From the NCBI GenBank assembly GCA_965655865.1, contig CBFHJJ010000012.1, forward strand, positions 1 to 45,386: a stretch of 45,386 bases of DNA. The letters are read 5' to 3'. The translations under genes and the position numbers were made by a program. The notes beneath the pieces are model-generated. The model saw only the letters and a list, made by a program, of their open reading frames with translations. It did no database searches and was not told the DNA's origin. Below, piece after piece: positions 32,428 through 41,653 of the stretch (position 1 is the stretch's first letter; the number at the start of each line of letters is the position of its first letter). Origin of the DNA: MAG-121220-bin8 sp965655865. Lineage in GTDB: Bacteria; Bacteroidota; Bacteroidia; Flavobacteriales; Flavobacteriaceae.

Positions 32428-33903
32428 ATGAAAAAATACATATTGTCTATTGATGCTGGAACAACTAGTTCACGAGCTATTTTGTTTGATAAAAATGGAA
32501 TTCAAATTTCTATTTCACAGTTTGAATTCACTCAAATTTTTCCAAAAGAATCATGGGTTGAACACGATCCAATTGAAATTTTGAATACTCAGTTAAAAGC
32601 GATCCACGATGTGATAAATAAATCTAAGATTAGTATTGATGAAATTGATTCAATTGGCATAACAAATCAGAGAGAAACAACAGTTGTATGGAATAAATAC
32701 ACTGGAAAACCTGTTTATAATGCAATTGTTTGGCAAGATAGAAGAACTGCTTCGTTTTGCGATGAGTTAGATAATTTAGGAAAGGCAAATACTTTTTATA
32801 ACAAAACGGGATTACTATTGGATGCTTACTTCTCTGGTACAAAAATTAAATGGATTTTAGATTCAGACAAGTCAATAAGACAAGCTGCTGAAAACGGAGA
32901 TCTTTTGTTTGGAACAATAGATACATGGCTTATATGGAACTTAACAAATAAAAAATTACATGTCACAGATTACACAAATGCTAGTAGAACATTACTTTTT
33001 AATATTCATACTTTAAACTGGGACGATGAGTTATTATCTATTTTAAATATTCCAAAAAATATGTTAGCTAAAGTTTATGATAGTTCTAAAATAATAGGAA
33101 CAACTGATTTAGATGTTTTAGGTTTTGAGATTCCTATTTCTGGAATTGCAGGTGACCAACAAGCTGCATTATTTGGCCAAATGTGTGTTGAGCCAGGGGA
33201 TGTCAAAAATACCTATGGAACAGGCTGTTTTTGCATGATGAATACCGGAGACAAGCCAGTTAAATCTAATAATAGAATGTTGACTACAATTGGTTGGAAA
33301 ATTGGTGATAAAACAGTTTATGCCTTAGAAGGGAGTGTTTTTATTGCAGGAGCGATAGTTCAATGGTTAAGGGACCAATTGAATATTATCAATGATGCCT
33401 CAGAAATTGAAGATTTAGCAAGGACGGTAGATAATAACGGAGGAGTTACTTTTATTTCTGCTTTATCTGGACTAGGAGCACCATATTGGAACCCAAATGC
33501 TACAGGTGCTATAATGGGAATAACAAGAGGAACTAAAAAAGGACATATTGCTAGAGCTGCACTTGAAGCCATAGCATTGAGATCAAGAGAGATTATAATT
33601 GAAATGCAAAAAGATTCAGGAACTACTTTTGATAAATTAAAAGTAGATGGAGGAGCAAGTAATAATAATCTTCTAATGCAAATTCAATCTAACTTACTGC
33701 AAGCCCAAGTAATTAGACCAAAAATCACAGAAACAACCGCTTTAGGTGTTGCTTTCTTTGCTGGGCTGGCAACAGGTTTTTGGAGTTCAGTTGATGAAAT
33801 AAAAAGTATTTGGGATATTGAAAAGAAATTTCATCCTGCAGTACATGAGTATGATAAAAAAGTTATTTCTAATTGGGAAAATAGAATTAAAAAAGTTCTT
33901 TAA
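32428..33903 (+). CDS. glpK: Glycerol kinase
   Basis: ATP-dependent phosphorylation of glycerol to glycerol 3-phosphate. FGGY-family kinase of 491 residues with the N-terminal phosphate loop SIDAGTTSSRAILFD, the glycerol-binding region SIGITNQRETTVVWNK and WQDRRTA, the FGGY signature region GDQQAALFGQMC and YGTGCFCMMNTG, and the C-terminal KVDGGASNNNLLMQIQSN. Length and all hallmark motifs agree with GlpK rather than other FGGY kinases. It is followed by glpD two bases later, then glpF, giving a full uptake and oxidation module. Confidence 0.97.
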   Translation: MKKYILSIDAGTTSSRAILFDKNGIQISISQFEFTQIFPKESWVEHDPIEILNTQLKAIHDVINKSKISIDEIDSIGITNQRETTVVWNKYTGKPVYNAIVWQDRRTASFCDELDNLGKANTFYNKTGLLLDAYFSGTKIKWILDSDKSIRQAAENGDLLFGTIDTWLIWNLTNKKLHVTDYTNASRTLLFNIHTLNWDDELLSILNIPKNMLAKVYDSSKIIGTTDLDVLGFEIPISGIAGDQQAALFGQMCVEPGDVKNTYGTGCFCMMNTGDKPVKSNNRMLTTIGWKIGDKTVYALEGSVFIAGAIVQWLRDQLNIINDASEIEDLARTVDNNGGVTFISALSGLGAPYWNPNATGAIMGITRGTKKGHIARAALEAIALRSREIIIEMQKDSGTTFDKLKVDGGASNNNLLMQIQSNLLQAQVIRPKITETTALGVAFFAGLATGFWSSVDEIKSIWDIEKKFHPAVHEYDKKVISNWENRIKKVL

Positions 33904-33905
33904 AA

Positions 33906-35390
33906 TTGAACAGATCTTCAAATATTAAATTATTAAATAATAATAAAAAATTCGATTTTATAGTAATTGGAGGCGGTGCTTCTGGACTTGGTTGTGCACT
34001 GGATGCATCTTCCAGAGGTTATTCAGTTGTATTATTAGAAAAATTTGATTTTTGTAAGGGAACTTCCTCTAGAAGCACAAAACTTATTCATGGTGGAGTC
34101 AGGTATTTAGAAAAGGGTCAAATTAGTCTGGTTTACGAAGCTTTAAAAGAAAGAGATGTTCTAATAAATAATGCACCTCACTTGGTTAATCAGGTCGGTT
34201 TTTTAATACCAGTTTATAATTATTTTTTGAAGTTTTATTATTTTTTTGGTTTAAAAATATATGATTTTATTTCAGGTAATTTAAGTTTTGACAAATCTAG
34301 AACAGTTAGCAGAGAAAGTGCTATTAAATTAGTTCCTAATGTAGAAAAAGAAAAATTAAAGGGAGGGGTTGTTTATTTTGATGGCCAATTTGATGATTCA
34401 AGACTAGGAATTGATATTGCTTTAACATCAGAAAATAATAATGCAGTTCTAATCAACTATATGTCGGTAGAATCATTAATTAAAGAAAATGGTAAAATTA
34501 AAGGGGTGATTGCACATGATTCTGTAAATAATAATAACTTTTCTATTAATAGTGATAATATTATTAATGCAACTGGAGTTTTTTCAAGATCAGTTATGGA
34601 ATTGGATTCTAAAAAATTAAAAACCGTAATTAGACCGAGTCAGGGAGTTCATTTGGTTGTTGACAAATGTTTTTTAAATGGCAATTTTGGAATACTAGTT
34701 CCGAAAACATCCGACGGAAGAGTATTGTTTGCTGTCCCATGGCAAGATCATGTAATTATTGGTACAACCGATACAGTTGTTGATAATCCTTCTTTTAATC
34801 CTGAGTCAACAAAGGAAGAAATTGATTTTATATTGGAAAATATTAAAAATTACCTAGAGTTGTACCCTACAAGAGAAGATATAAAAAGTGTATTTGTTGG
34901 ATTAAGACCATTAGTTGCTAATAATTCTAGTTCTAAGTCTAAAGATTTGTCAAGAAAACATAAAATAATAGTGAGCGAATCAGGTATGGTTAGTATTATT
35001 GGAGGTAAATGGACAACATATCGAAGAATGGCCGAAAATGTTATAGATCTTACATTAAAAAAAACAAAATTACCATTTATTAAAAGTAAGACCTCTGACT
35101 TGAAAATTAAAAATGGTTTAGTCGATATTGATTTTTCAAAAGAATCTTTAAGCGATGATTTTTTCTTATCCAAGGAAATGATAATTCACTATGTTAGAAA
35201 TGAAATGGCATTAAATTTAGATGATATTATGTCACGTCGTTCTAGATGCTTATTTTTAAATACTAAAGAAAGTATAAGAATTGCTCCAATGGTTGCTAAA
35301 ATAATGTCAAATGAGCTTTCTAAAGACAAGGATTGGATTGATAAACAACTCAAATCTTTCTATAATTTAATTAACATTAATAAAATATAA
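33906..35390 (+). CDS. glpD: Glycerol-3-phosphate dehydrogenase, aerobic FAD type
   Basis: Oxidises glycerol 3-phosphate to dihydroxyacetone phosphate and passes electrons to quinone. 494 residues. FAD motif VIGGGASGLGCALDASSRG at 20-38, then the GlpD signature KGTSSRSTKLIHGGVRYLE. Central DAO fold with IRPSQGVHLVVDK and IIGTTDTVVD; C-terminal domain with EMALNLDDIMSRRSR. The start is TTG at 33906, two bases after the glpK stop; no ATG or GTG lies upstream of the FAD motif, so TTG is the only reasonable choice. Probably a peripheral inner-membrane enzyme. Confidence 0.95.
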   Translation: MNRSSNIKLLNNNKKFDFIVIGGGASGLGCALDASSRGYSVVLLEKFDFCKGTSSRSTKLIHGGVRYLEKGQISLVYEALKERDVLINNAPHLVNQVGFLIPVYNYFLKFYYFFGLKIYDFISGNLSFDKSRTVSRESAIKLVPNVEKEKLKGGVVYFDGQFDDSRLGIDIALTSENNNAVLINYMSVESLIKENGKIKGVIAHDSVNNNNFSINSDNIINATGVFSRSVMELDSKKLKTVIRPSQGVHLVVDKCFLNGNFGILVPKTSDGRVLFAVPWQDHVIIGTTDTVVDNPSFNPESTKEEIDFILENIKNYLELYPTREDIKSVFVGLRPLVANNSSSKSKDLSRKHKIIVSESGMVSIIGGKWTTYRRMAENVIDLTLKKTKLPFIKSKTSDLKIKNGLVDIDFSKESLSDDFFLSKEMIIHYVRNEMALNLDDIMSRRSRCLFLNTKESIRIAPMVAKIMSNELSKDKDWIDKQLKSFYNLININKI

Positions 35391-35391
35391 T

Positions 35392-36126
35392 ATGGACTCT
35401 ATTTTAGCTGAATTTATAGGCACATCAATTCTTATGTTATTAGGAATTGGAGTAAATGCAAATACAAGTTTAAAAAATACAATAGGAAGCGAAAATTCCA
35501 ATTGGGTACTAGTAAGTATGGCTTGGGGACTATCAGTCTTTGTTGCTGTTTTTATCACTGGGCAATTTAGTGGAGCTCATTTAAATCCAGCCGTAACGAT
35601 TGGTTTAGCAATAGCTGGAAAATTTTCATGGTCATTAGTCCCTGGATATTTAATAACTCAACTTGTAGCCGCAATGTTTGGTAGTTGGTTGGCATATATT
35701 GTTTATATAGACCACTACAGATTAACTACAGACGAAAATGCAGTAAGAGGTTCTTTTTGTACAGGACCAGCAATTAGAAGTTATAAAAATAATTTCTTTA
35801 GTGAAACTATTGCAACTTTTATTTTAGTATTCGCTATATTTTATATAGTTGAACCCAACTTGAAAATTGAAGGTGAAGTGGTTAATTTTGGTTTAGGAGC
35901 TCTTGACGCTCTTCCTGTTGGTATATTAGTTTGGGTAATAGGAATGACACTTGGTGGCACTACGGGTTTTGCTATTAATCCAGCTAGGGATTTCGGTCCT
36001 AGATTGGTTTATTCATTACTTCCTAGAAAGAATAAAAATGCTGATTGGTCTTACAGCTGGATTCCTGTACTAGGACCAATTCTTGGAGCCATTTCTGCTG
36101 GTTTTTTATATAATTTCATTATGTAA
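35392..36126 (+). CDS. glpF: Glycerol uptake facilitator (MIP family)
   Basis: A 244-residue aquaglyceroporin with six membrane helices and two half-helices. The NPA boxes are HLNPAVTIGLA and FAINPARDFGPR; the Asp after the second NPAR is the mark of glycerol-conducting rather than water-only channels. It follows glpD by one base and shares a base with the start of the next gene (stop TAA 36124-36126, ATG 36126). Passive glycerol entry here is trapped by GlpK. Confidence 0.95.
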   Translation: MDSILAEFIGTSILMLLGIGVNANTSLKNTIGSENSNWVLVSMAWGLSVFVAVFITGQFSGAHLNPAVTIGLAIAGKFSWSLVPGYLITQLVAAMFGSWLAYIVYIDHYRLTTDENAVRGSFCTGPAIRSYKNNFFSETIATFILVFAIFYIVEPNLKIEGEVVNFGLGALDALPVGILVWVIGMTLGGTTGFAINPARDFGPRLVYSLLPRKNKNADWSYSWIPVLGPILGAISAGFLYNFIM

Positions 36127-36815
36127 TGATTAACCAAAAACATATCCCTTGCATAGCAGGATCTACAGGGTTAGTTGGTTCTCATTTATTAAAAAATTTA
36201 TCAAAAATCTACCCTAAAGTACTTGCTTTAACCAGAAAAAAAGTCAATTACTCAAATTCCAACATTCAAAATGTTGTAGTTGACTTTGATAATCTAAATA
36301 TTGAAAGTGAATTAAATGGTGTTGATCATTTGTATATTGCATTAGGAACTACAAGAAAAAAGGCAGGAAGTGCTGAAAATTTTATAAAAGTAGATTATCA
36401 TTATTGTATTAATTTGGCAAGGATAGCAAGTGATTGTGGAATAAAAAGTATATCCATAATATCCTCAGTTGGATCAGATCCTAATTCAATTTTTTTATAT
36501 CCTAAAACTAAAGGTTTAATAGAAAAAGATATTTCTGAACTTTCGTTAAATCATCTAAGTATAGTAAGGCCTGGTATAATTTTAGGAAAAAGAAATGAAA
36601 GTAGAGTTGGTGAAAAAATAGGAAAAATTTTATTTTCTTTCATTGATAAACTTCTTTTTGGAAAATTTACAAAGTATAAAAGTATTTCTGCAATAAATAT
36701 TTCAAAAGCTATGATATATCAAGTTATTAATTCAAATTCAGGAATAAATGTTCTTGAATATAATGAGTTAATGAAAAGTTCAAATAGTTTTGATAATCTC
36801 TTGAAACATCATTGA
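36126..36815 (+). CDS. NAD(P)H-binding Rossmann protein (HTATIP2/NmrA-like)
   Basis: A 229-residue cytoplasmic protein of the atypical short-chain dehydrogenase group. Dinucleotide motif AGSTGLVGSHLLK at residues 10-22 and later YIALGTTRKKAGSAENFIKVDYHY, SIISSVGSDPNS and the YPKTKGLIEKDI segment, which carries the usual Tyr/Lys pair region (Y-P-K-T-K), as in HTATIP2/TIP30 relatives. Its ATG uses the last base of the glpF stop, so it is translationally coupled to the glycerol operon, though its role in glycerol use is unclear. Confidence 0.82.
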   Translation: MINQKHIPCIAGSTGLVGSHLLKNLSKIYPKVLALTRKKVNYSNSNIQNVVVDFDNLNIESELNGVDHLYIALGTTRKKAGSAENFIKVDYHYCINLARIASDCGIKSISIISSVGSDPNSIFLYPKTKGLIEKDISELSLNHLSIVRPGIILGKRNESRVGEKIGKILFSFIDKLLFGKFTKYKSISAINISKAMIYQVINSNSGINVLEYNELMKSSNSFDNLLKHH

Positions 36816-36833
36816 TATAATTATTTACATTTG
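36801..36833 (+). promoter_or_regulatory. Candidate promoter of the ABC-F gene
   Basis: TTG at 36801-36803 and TACATTTG (perfect TAnnTTTG) at 36826-36833 with a 22-base spacer, slightly long for the usual 19-20. The -7 box ends 16 bases before the ATG at 36850. It overlaps the end of the preceding gene. Confidence 0.5.
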
Positions 36834-36849
36834 CCAGAAATTTTAGTTG

Positions 36850-38733
36850 ATGCTAAACATACACAACCTCTCTGTTTCTTTTTCGGGTGAATATTTGTTT
36901 AAAGAAATTTCATTTAAATTAATTTCAGGTGATAGGGTAGGTTTGATTGGAAAAAATGGAGCAGGAAAATCAACCTTGTTAAAACTTTTGTCTAAAGAAA
37001 CTGAGATGGATTCAGGTTCTATTGCTTACGAGAAAGATTTAAAAATAGGATTTCTTAAACAAGATATTGATTTTGATAAAGGTAGGACTGTTCTTGATGA
37101 AGCTTATCAAGCTTTTAGTGAAATTAAAACTCTCGAAGAAAGACAAAATGAAATTAATACTCAGTTAAGTAAGAGAACAGACTATGAAAGTGATTCATAT
37201 TTAGAATTAATTAATGATTTAAGTGATGTTAATGATAGGTATGAATTGATAGGAGGGTATAATTATCAAGGACACACTGAAAAAATATTACAAGGTCTTG
37301 GTTTTAAAAGAAATGATTTTAATAAGAGCACAGATACCTTTTCTGGTGGATGGAGAATGAGAATAGAATTAGCAAAATTACTTCTTCAAAGCAATGATTT
37401 GTTATTATTGGATGAACCTACAAACCATTTGGATATTGAATCAATAATATGGCTCGAAAACTTTCTTAAATCTTTTTTAGGAGCAGTAGTTATAGTTTCT
37501 CATGATAAAATGTTTTTAAATAATGTGACTAATAGAACTATAGATATTTCTTTGGGAAGAATATACGATTTCAATAAACCTTACTCAAAATATCTGATTT
37601 TAAGAGAAGAAATAAAGTCTCAACAAATTAGTGCTCAAAAAAATCAAGAAAAACACATTCAACACACTGAAAAATTAATTCAAAAATTTAAAGCTAAAGC
37701 TTCCAAAGCATCAATGGCTCAATCCCTTATGAAGAAGATTGAAAAAATTGATAGAATTGAAGTCGATCAGGATGATAATAGTGTAATGAAATTAAATTTT
37801 AATATTTCAATAAATCCAGGAAAAGTTGTTACTGAAATTGAAAACTTATCAAAAAATTATGGTGATAATAATGTATTGTCTAATGTGAATTTACTTATTG
37901 AAAGAAAAAGTAAAATTGCATTTGTGGGTCAAAATGGACAAGGTAAATCTACTTTAGCTAAAATCATGGTTGGTGAATTAACTCCTTCATCTGGTAATTC
38001 AAAACTAGGTCATAATGTTCAAATTGGATATTTTGCTCAAAATCAAGCTGAGTATTTAGATGGTTCTAAAACTGTTTTGCAAACAATGATAGACTCTGCT
38101 AATGAAACAAATAGATCTAAAGTTAGAGATGTATTGGGCTCTTTTTTGTTTAAAGGTGATGATGTTGAAAAATATGTTAGAGTACTTTCAGGAGGTGAAA
38201 GAAATAGATTAGCACTTGCTAAACTTCTTTTGCAACCATTTAATGTATTAGTAATGGATGAGCCAACTAATCACTTAGATATTAAATCTAAAAGTGTTTT
38301 AAAGCAAGCGCTAGTTAAATTTGACGGAACTTTAATCTTAGTTTCACATGACAGAGATTTTTTGCAAAATCTAACTAATAAAGTATACGAATTCAAAAGT
38401 CAAAATATTAAAGAGTATTTAGGTGATATTGATTTTTACTTAAATCAACGAAAAATTGAAGATTTTAGAGAAATTGAAAAGAAAGATAAAGTAGTAACTG
38501 TAAAAAAGAATAAAAATATTGGTAATTCTACAGAAATAGAATTGAAAAGAAAGATTAGCAATATTGAAAGTAAAATTTCTAGATTAGAAAATGAAATTTC
38601 AATCATTGATAGTGATTTGGAGAAAGATTATGAAAAAACAATTTCAAGAGAAAATTTCTTTTCCTCTTATGAAAATAAAAAATCTAAATTAGATTCTCTA
38701 ATGAAAAAGTGGGAAGAGTTAAATTTGTTATAA
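36850..38733 (+). CDS. ABC-F family ATPase
   Basis: A 627-residue soluble protein with two ABC ATPase domains. Domain 1: Walker A GKNGAGKST, signature FSGGWR, Walker B LLLLDEPTNHLD. Domain 2: Walker A GQNGQGKST, signature LSGGER, Walker B VLVMDEPTNHLD. An interdomain helical linker lies at about 245-315 and a C-terminal coiled coil at about 545-628 (KRKISNIESKISRLENEIS), as in the Uup-type branch. ABC-F proteins act on the ribosome, relieving stalls or giving antibiotic resistance. The ATG at 36850 is preferred to an in-frame TTG three bases earlier. Confidence 0.93.
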   Translation: MLNIHNLSVSFSGEYLFKEISFKLISGDRVGLIGKNGAGKSTLLKLLSKETEMDSGSIAYEKDLKIGFLKQDIDFDKGRTVLDEAYQAFSEIKTLEERQNEINTQLSKRTDYESDSYLELINDLSDVNDRYELIGGYNYQGHTEKILQGLGFKRNDFNKSTDTFSGGWRMRIELAKLLLQSNDLLLLDEPTNHLDIESIIWLENFLKSFLGAVVIVSHDKMFLNNVTNRTIDISLGRIYDFNKPYSKYLILREEIKSQQISAQKNQEKHIQHTEKLIQKFKAKASKASMAQSLMKKIEKIDRIEVDQDDNSVMKLNFNISINPGKVVTEIENLSKNYGDNNVLSNVNLLIERKSKIAFVGQNGQGKSTLAKIMVGELTPSSGNSKLGHNVQIGYFAQNQAEYLDGSKTVLQTMIDSANETNRSKVRDVLGSFLFKGDDVEKYVRVLSGGERNRLALAKLLLQPFNVLVMDEPTNHLDIKSKSVLKQALVKFDGTLILVSHDRDFLQNLTNKVYEFKSQNIKEYLGDIDFYLNQRKIEDFREIEKKDKVVTVKKNKNIGNSTEIELKRKISNIESKISRLENEISIIDSDLEKDYEKTISRENFFSSYENKKSKLDSLMKKWEELNLL

Positions 38734-38761
38734 CTTTATTAATTAAAGTAACTAATTTAAT

Positions 38762-39385
38762 ATGTGTGAATTAACTAGTGATGAACTTTGGCTTGTCGTA
38801 AGACTTTATGCTTTTGCCTTATCTCCAGTTGTTTTGGGTTTGTATTATTTAATTAAAAAAAATATTTCTTATAATACAGCTATAATTTTATGCTCAACTT
38901 TTTTTATTTGTGCAGCTGGATTTGAATTATGGTTAACCTATGGTTTATTTGATGGTCTTCCAGTTAGTGAAAGAAGGTCAGAAGCTTTAAATTGCGCTAT
39001 TCCTCAGGATTTGAATTGGGTTTTAAATTCGTTAGGTGATGTTTTTATTGTTTGGATTGGTTTATTTCTTGTCAAAAAAATATTTAATAAATCTCCTTTT
39101 CCTTTTAAAAAATGGAATTGGTCAATTTTTCTTGTCCTTCTTGTTTGGTTTGTAGCACAAAACATTTATGTTGAGTTATTTATTTATCATGATCAGTTAG
39201 GTACAAGTGGAGATTTATCGTGGGGTCCTTTAATGCCTTTAGGTTCGTACTATAATCCTACTCTTTTTGAAATTTCAGGTAGACCTGTTACTTTTCAATC
39301 TCAATCAACATGGGTTCTTATGACCCCAATAATATATTGTATATCAATATATCTAAATAATAAATCGACTAATTCAAATGATTAA
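38762..39385 (+). CDS. Unknown five-helix membrane protein
   Basis: A 207-residue membrane protein I do not recognise. Hydrophobic helices at about 12-30, 36-60, 88-106, 116-136 and 182-200. Between helices 2 and 3 lies a soluble loop with SERRSEALNCAIPQDLNW, and between 4 and 5 a loop with HDQLGTSGDLSWGPLMPLGSYYNP. Both loops are rich in aromatic and polar residues and would be on the same side of the membrane. No known motif, no signal peptide. Its end overlaps the start of the GH18-like lipoprotein by eight bases, so the two are probably translated together. Confidence 0.7.
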   Translation: MCELTSDELWLVVRLYAFALSPVVLGLYYLIKKNISYNTAIILCSTFFICAAGFELWLTYGLFDGLPVSERRSEALNCAIPQDLNWVLNSLGDVFIVWIGLFLVKKIFNKSPFPFKKWNWSIFLVLLVWFVAQNIYVELFIYHDQLGTSGDLSWGPLMPLGSYYNPTLFEISGRPVTFQSQSTWVLMTPIIYCISIYLNNKSTNSND

Positions 39386-40382
39386 ACGTTTACTTTTTTT
39401 GTGTGTTGTTATTCTAATATCCTGTTCTAAAGATGAAGATATTGAAGAGGAAGTAATCACAACAGATAAATCAGCGAGAATAGTTGGTTATTTACCATCT
39501 TACAGATTTGAATTAAATAATAATATTGAATACTGTAAGTTAACTCATTTAAACCTTGCATTTGCTAACCCTGGTTCAAATGGAAAACTAATAATTAATG
39601 ATTTCAGTGATGTTGTTTTAAAAGCAAGAAATGATAATAATAATATAAAAATTTATATTTCTATTGGTGGTGGATATTTGACAAACGAACAAGCTTCGAT
39701 GTGGTCAAATTTAATCGATGTTAAAGAAAATAGGCCTACAATAGTTAATGAGATAGTTAGTTTTGTTGTGGACAATAGTTTAGATGGTGTTGATGTTGAT
39801 TTAGAATGGCAATATGTTACACCAGGATACAGTCCTTTTGTAATTGAATTAAAAAGTGCTTTATCAGCAAAAGGAAAGGGAATGACAGCTGCATTACCTG
39901 GTACAACCAAGTTTAATAATATCACTGATGAAGCTATACAAACTTTCGATTTTATTAATCTAATGGCTTATGATTTTACAGGTCCATGGAACCCAACAGT
40001 TTCTGGTCAACATAGTTCATATAATAATGCTAATGAGTCAATAAATTTTTGGAAAAACAATGGTGTTTCTCATGATAAATTAACATTAGGAGTTCCTTTT
40101 TATGGATATGATTTTTCTAATTCTTCAAATGTTACATCTTTCACTTTTGGACAAATGGTTTCTATAAATAGTTCTTATTCTGAACTAGACAATGTTGGTT
40201 CTAAATTTTATAATGGAAGACCAACAATTAAATCAAAAGTAAAGCTTGCTGGAGAGCAAGTTTCTGGAATTATGATTTGGGAGTTAGGTCAAGATTCTTT
40301 TTCTGAATATTCGTTGCTTAAAACAATTCATAATGAATATAAAAATCTTGGTTTTAAAACAACTGAACTTTGTTTAGATTAG
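39378..40382 (+). CDS. GH18-family chitinase-like lipoprotein
   Basis: A 334-residue lipoprotein (MIKRLLFLCVVILISCS, Cys16) with a glycoside hydrolase family 18 TIM barrel. Motif YISIGGGY at 93-100 and the catalytic DGVDVDLE at 136-143 (DxxDxDxE; acid Glu143), then the substrate-site MAYDFTG near 193 and the closing GIMIWELGQD. All catalytic residues are intact, so it should be an active endo-beta-N-acetylglucosaminidase or chitinase. It overlaps the unknown membrane gene by eight bases and converges with kynureninase across three bases. Confidence 0.93.
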   Translation: MIKRLLFLCVVILISCSKDEDIEEEVITTDKSARIVGYLPSYRFELNNNIEYCKLTHLNLAFANPGSNGKLIINDFSDVVLKARNDNNNIKIYISIGGGYLTNEQASMWSNLIDVKENRPTIVNEIVSFVVDNSLDGVDVDLEWQYVTPGYSPFVIELKSALSAKGKGMTAALPGTTKFNNITDEAIQTFDFINLMAYDFTGPWNPTVSGQHSSYNNANESINFWKNNGVSHDKLTLGVPFYGYDFSNSSNVTSFTFGQMVSINSSYSELDNVGSKFYNGRPTIKSKVKLAGEQVSGIMIWELGQDSFSEYSLLKTIHNEYKNLGFKTTELCLD

Positions 40383-40385
40383 CTT

Positions 40386-41651
40386 TTAGGTAACCTCAGA
40401 TTTACTGTCATCGATTTTTAAGTATTCTTTGTTTTCTAAAATTTCTCTAATAGTTAGAACAGTTTCATAAAGATCAATAAAACTCACATATAGAGGAGAA
40501 TACCCTAATCTAATGTTGTTTTCTGGTCGAAAGTCAGGAATTATTTTTTTTCTATTTTTATCACCCCTAACAAGGAGTTTACAAATCTTCCAAGCTTCTT
40601 TGTGTTGAATTGTAATATGTGAACCTCTAGATTTTGATTCAATTGGTGATGTTATTTTTACATCAAATTTATTTAGCTCAAATTTTATGATTTTTATTAA
40701 ATACTCGCCTAATTCAATACTTTTATTTCTAATATTTATTATTCCTGCCTCAAGAACAAGGTCCAGCCCGTTATTGACGGGAACTAAAGAAAGTAAAGCA
40801 GGTGTGCCTGTTTTGAATTTATTTATGTTTTTAGCAGGTTCATATTTGTTTTCAAAATTAAAAGGTTTTAAATGTCCAAACCAACCTTTTATAGGATTTT
40901 GCATATGATTCAATATATCACTCGACACATATAAAAAAGAGGGGGAGCCTGGACCACCATTTAAAAATTTATAAGTACAACCAATAGCAGCTTTTGTTTT
41001 AGACGCTTTAACATCAATATCTATAACTCCAATTGCATGACTACAGTCCCAAACAATTATACTTTTATTTTTTTCAGCAAATTCATTTAATTCTTTAATA
41101 GGGTATAGAAAAGAACTTTTATAAGTTACAAGACTTAAACAGTATATTCCAGGGTTTTCTTTAATTGATTTTTTTAGAATATTAATGTTACAGCTTAAAT
41201 TATTACCATAATTTATAACTGTAATTTCTTTTTTTTCTGTGTATTTTTTTAAACCTTCAATGATGTAAATATCACTTGGAAAGTTTAAACAGTCAGTTAC
41301 TAGGTTCTTTTTGAATTGACAACTGTTTAACAGAGAATATAAAATCTTGTAAAGATTCACCGATGTTGATTCACCTACTAAAACTTCGTGATTATCCGAG
41401 TTAATTAGTTTTGACATTTTAAAAGAAGTTTTTTCGGATAATTTTAACCAATTGTCATTCCAGCTACGAATTAAATTTTGCCCCCATTGATTATTAATTA
41501 CTTCATTTAAATTTTTAATACTTTCAACAGGAAGTTTACCAAGAGAATTTCCGTCTAGATATATTTCATTTGGGCTATTTATAAACTTTGATTTAAAAGT
41601 TTTTAAATCATCATTACTGTCTTTTTCTATTGCAATTTTTTTTAAATCCAT
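40386..41651 (-). CDS. kynU: Kynureninase
   Basis: PLP enzyme splitting kynurenine into anthranilate and alanine (or 3-hydroxykynurenine into 3-hydroxyanthranilate). 421 residues, fold type I. The N-terminal YLDGNSLGKLP is a family hallmark. PLP site: WDCSHAIG (Asp202) and Schiff-base Lys228 in GCTYKFLNGGPGS, which is diagnostic of KynU. C-terminal part has RPENNIRLGYSPLYVSF. It is the last gene of a four-gene minus-strand operon headed by carbohydrate-related genes, two bases after the SGNH gene. No other kynurenine gene is in the window. Confidence 0.95.
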   Translation of the reverse strand: MDLKKIAIEKDSNDDLKTFKSKFINSPNEIYLDGNSLGKLPVESIKNLNEVINNQWGQNLIRSWNDNWLKLSEKTSFKMSKLINSDNHEVLVGESTSVNLYKILYSLLNSCQFKKNLVTDCLNFPSDIYIIEGLKKYTEKKEITVINYGNNLSCNINILKKSIKENPGIYCLSLVTYKSSFLYPIKELNEFAEKNKSIIVWDCSHAIGVIDIDVKASKTKAAIGCTYKFLNGGPGSPSFLYVSSDILNHMQNPIKGWFGHLKPFNFENKYEPAKNINKFKTGTPALLSLVPVNNGLDLVLEAGIINIRNKSIELGEYLIKIIKFELNKFDVKITSPIESKSRGSHITIQHKEAWKICKLLVRGDKNRKKIIPDFRPENNIRLGYSPLYVSFIDLYETVLTIREILENKEYLKIDDSKSEVT

Positions 41652-41653
41652 TT

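Noticed and set aside
32428..33903. Possible riboswitch or attenuator before glpK
   Set aside because: Only nine bases separate DUF4838 stop and glpK start, leaving no room for a leader.
40386..41651. Reading the PLP enzyme as a cysteine desulfurase
   Set aside because: The YLDGNSLGKLP start and GCTYKFLNGGPGS lysine motif are specific to kynureninase, and no desulfurase active-site Cys loop is present.
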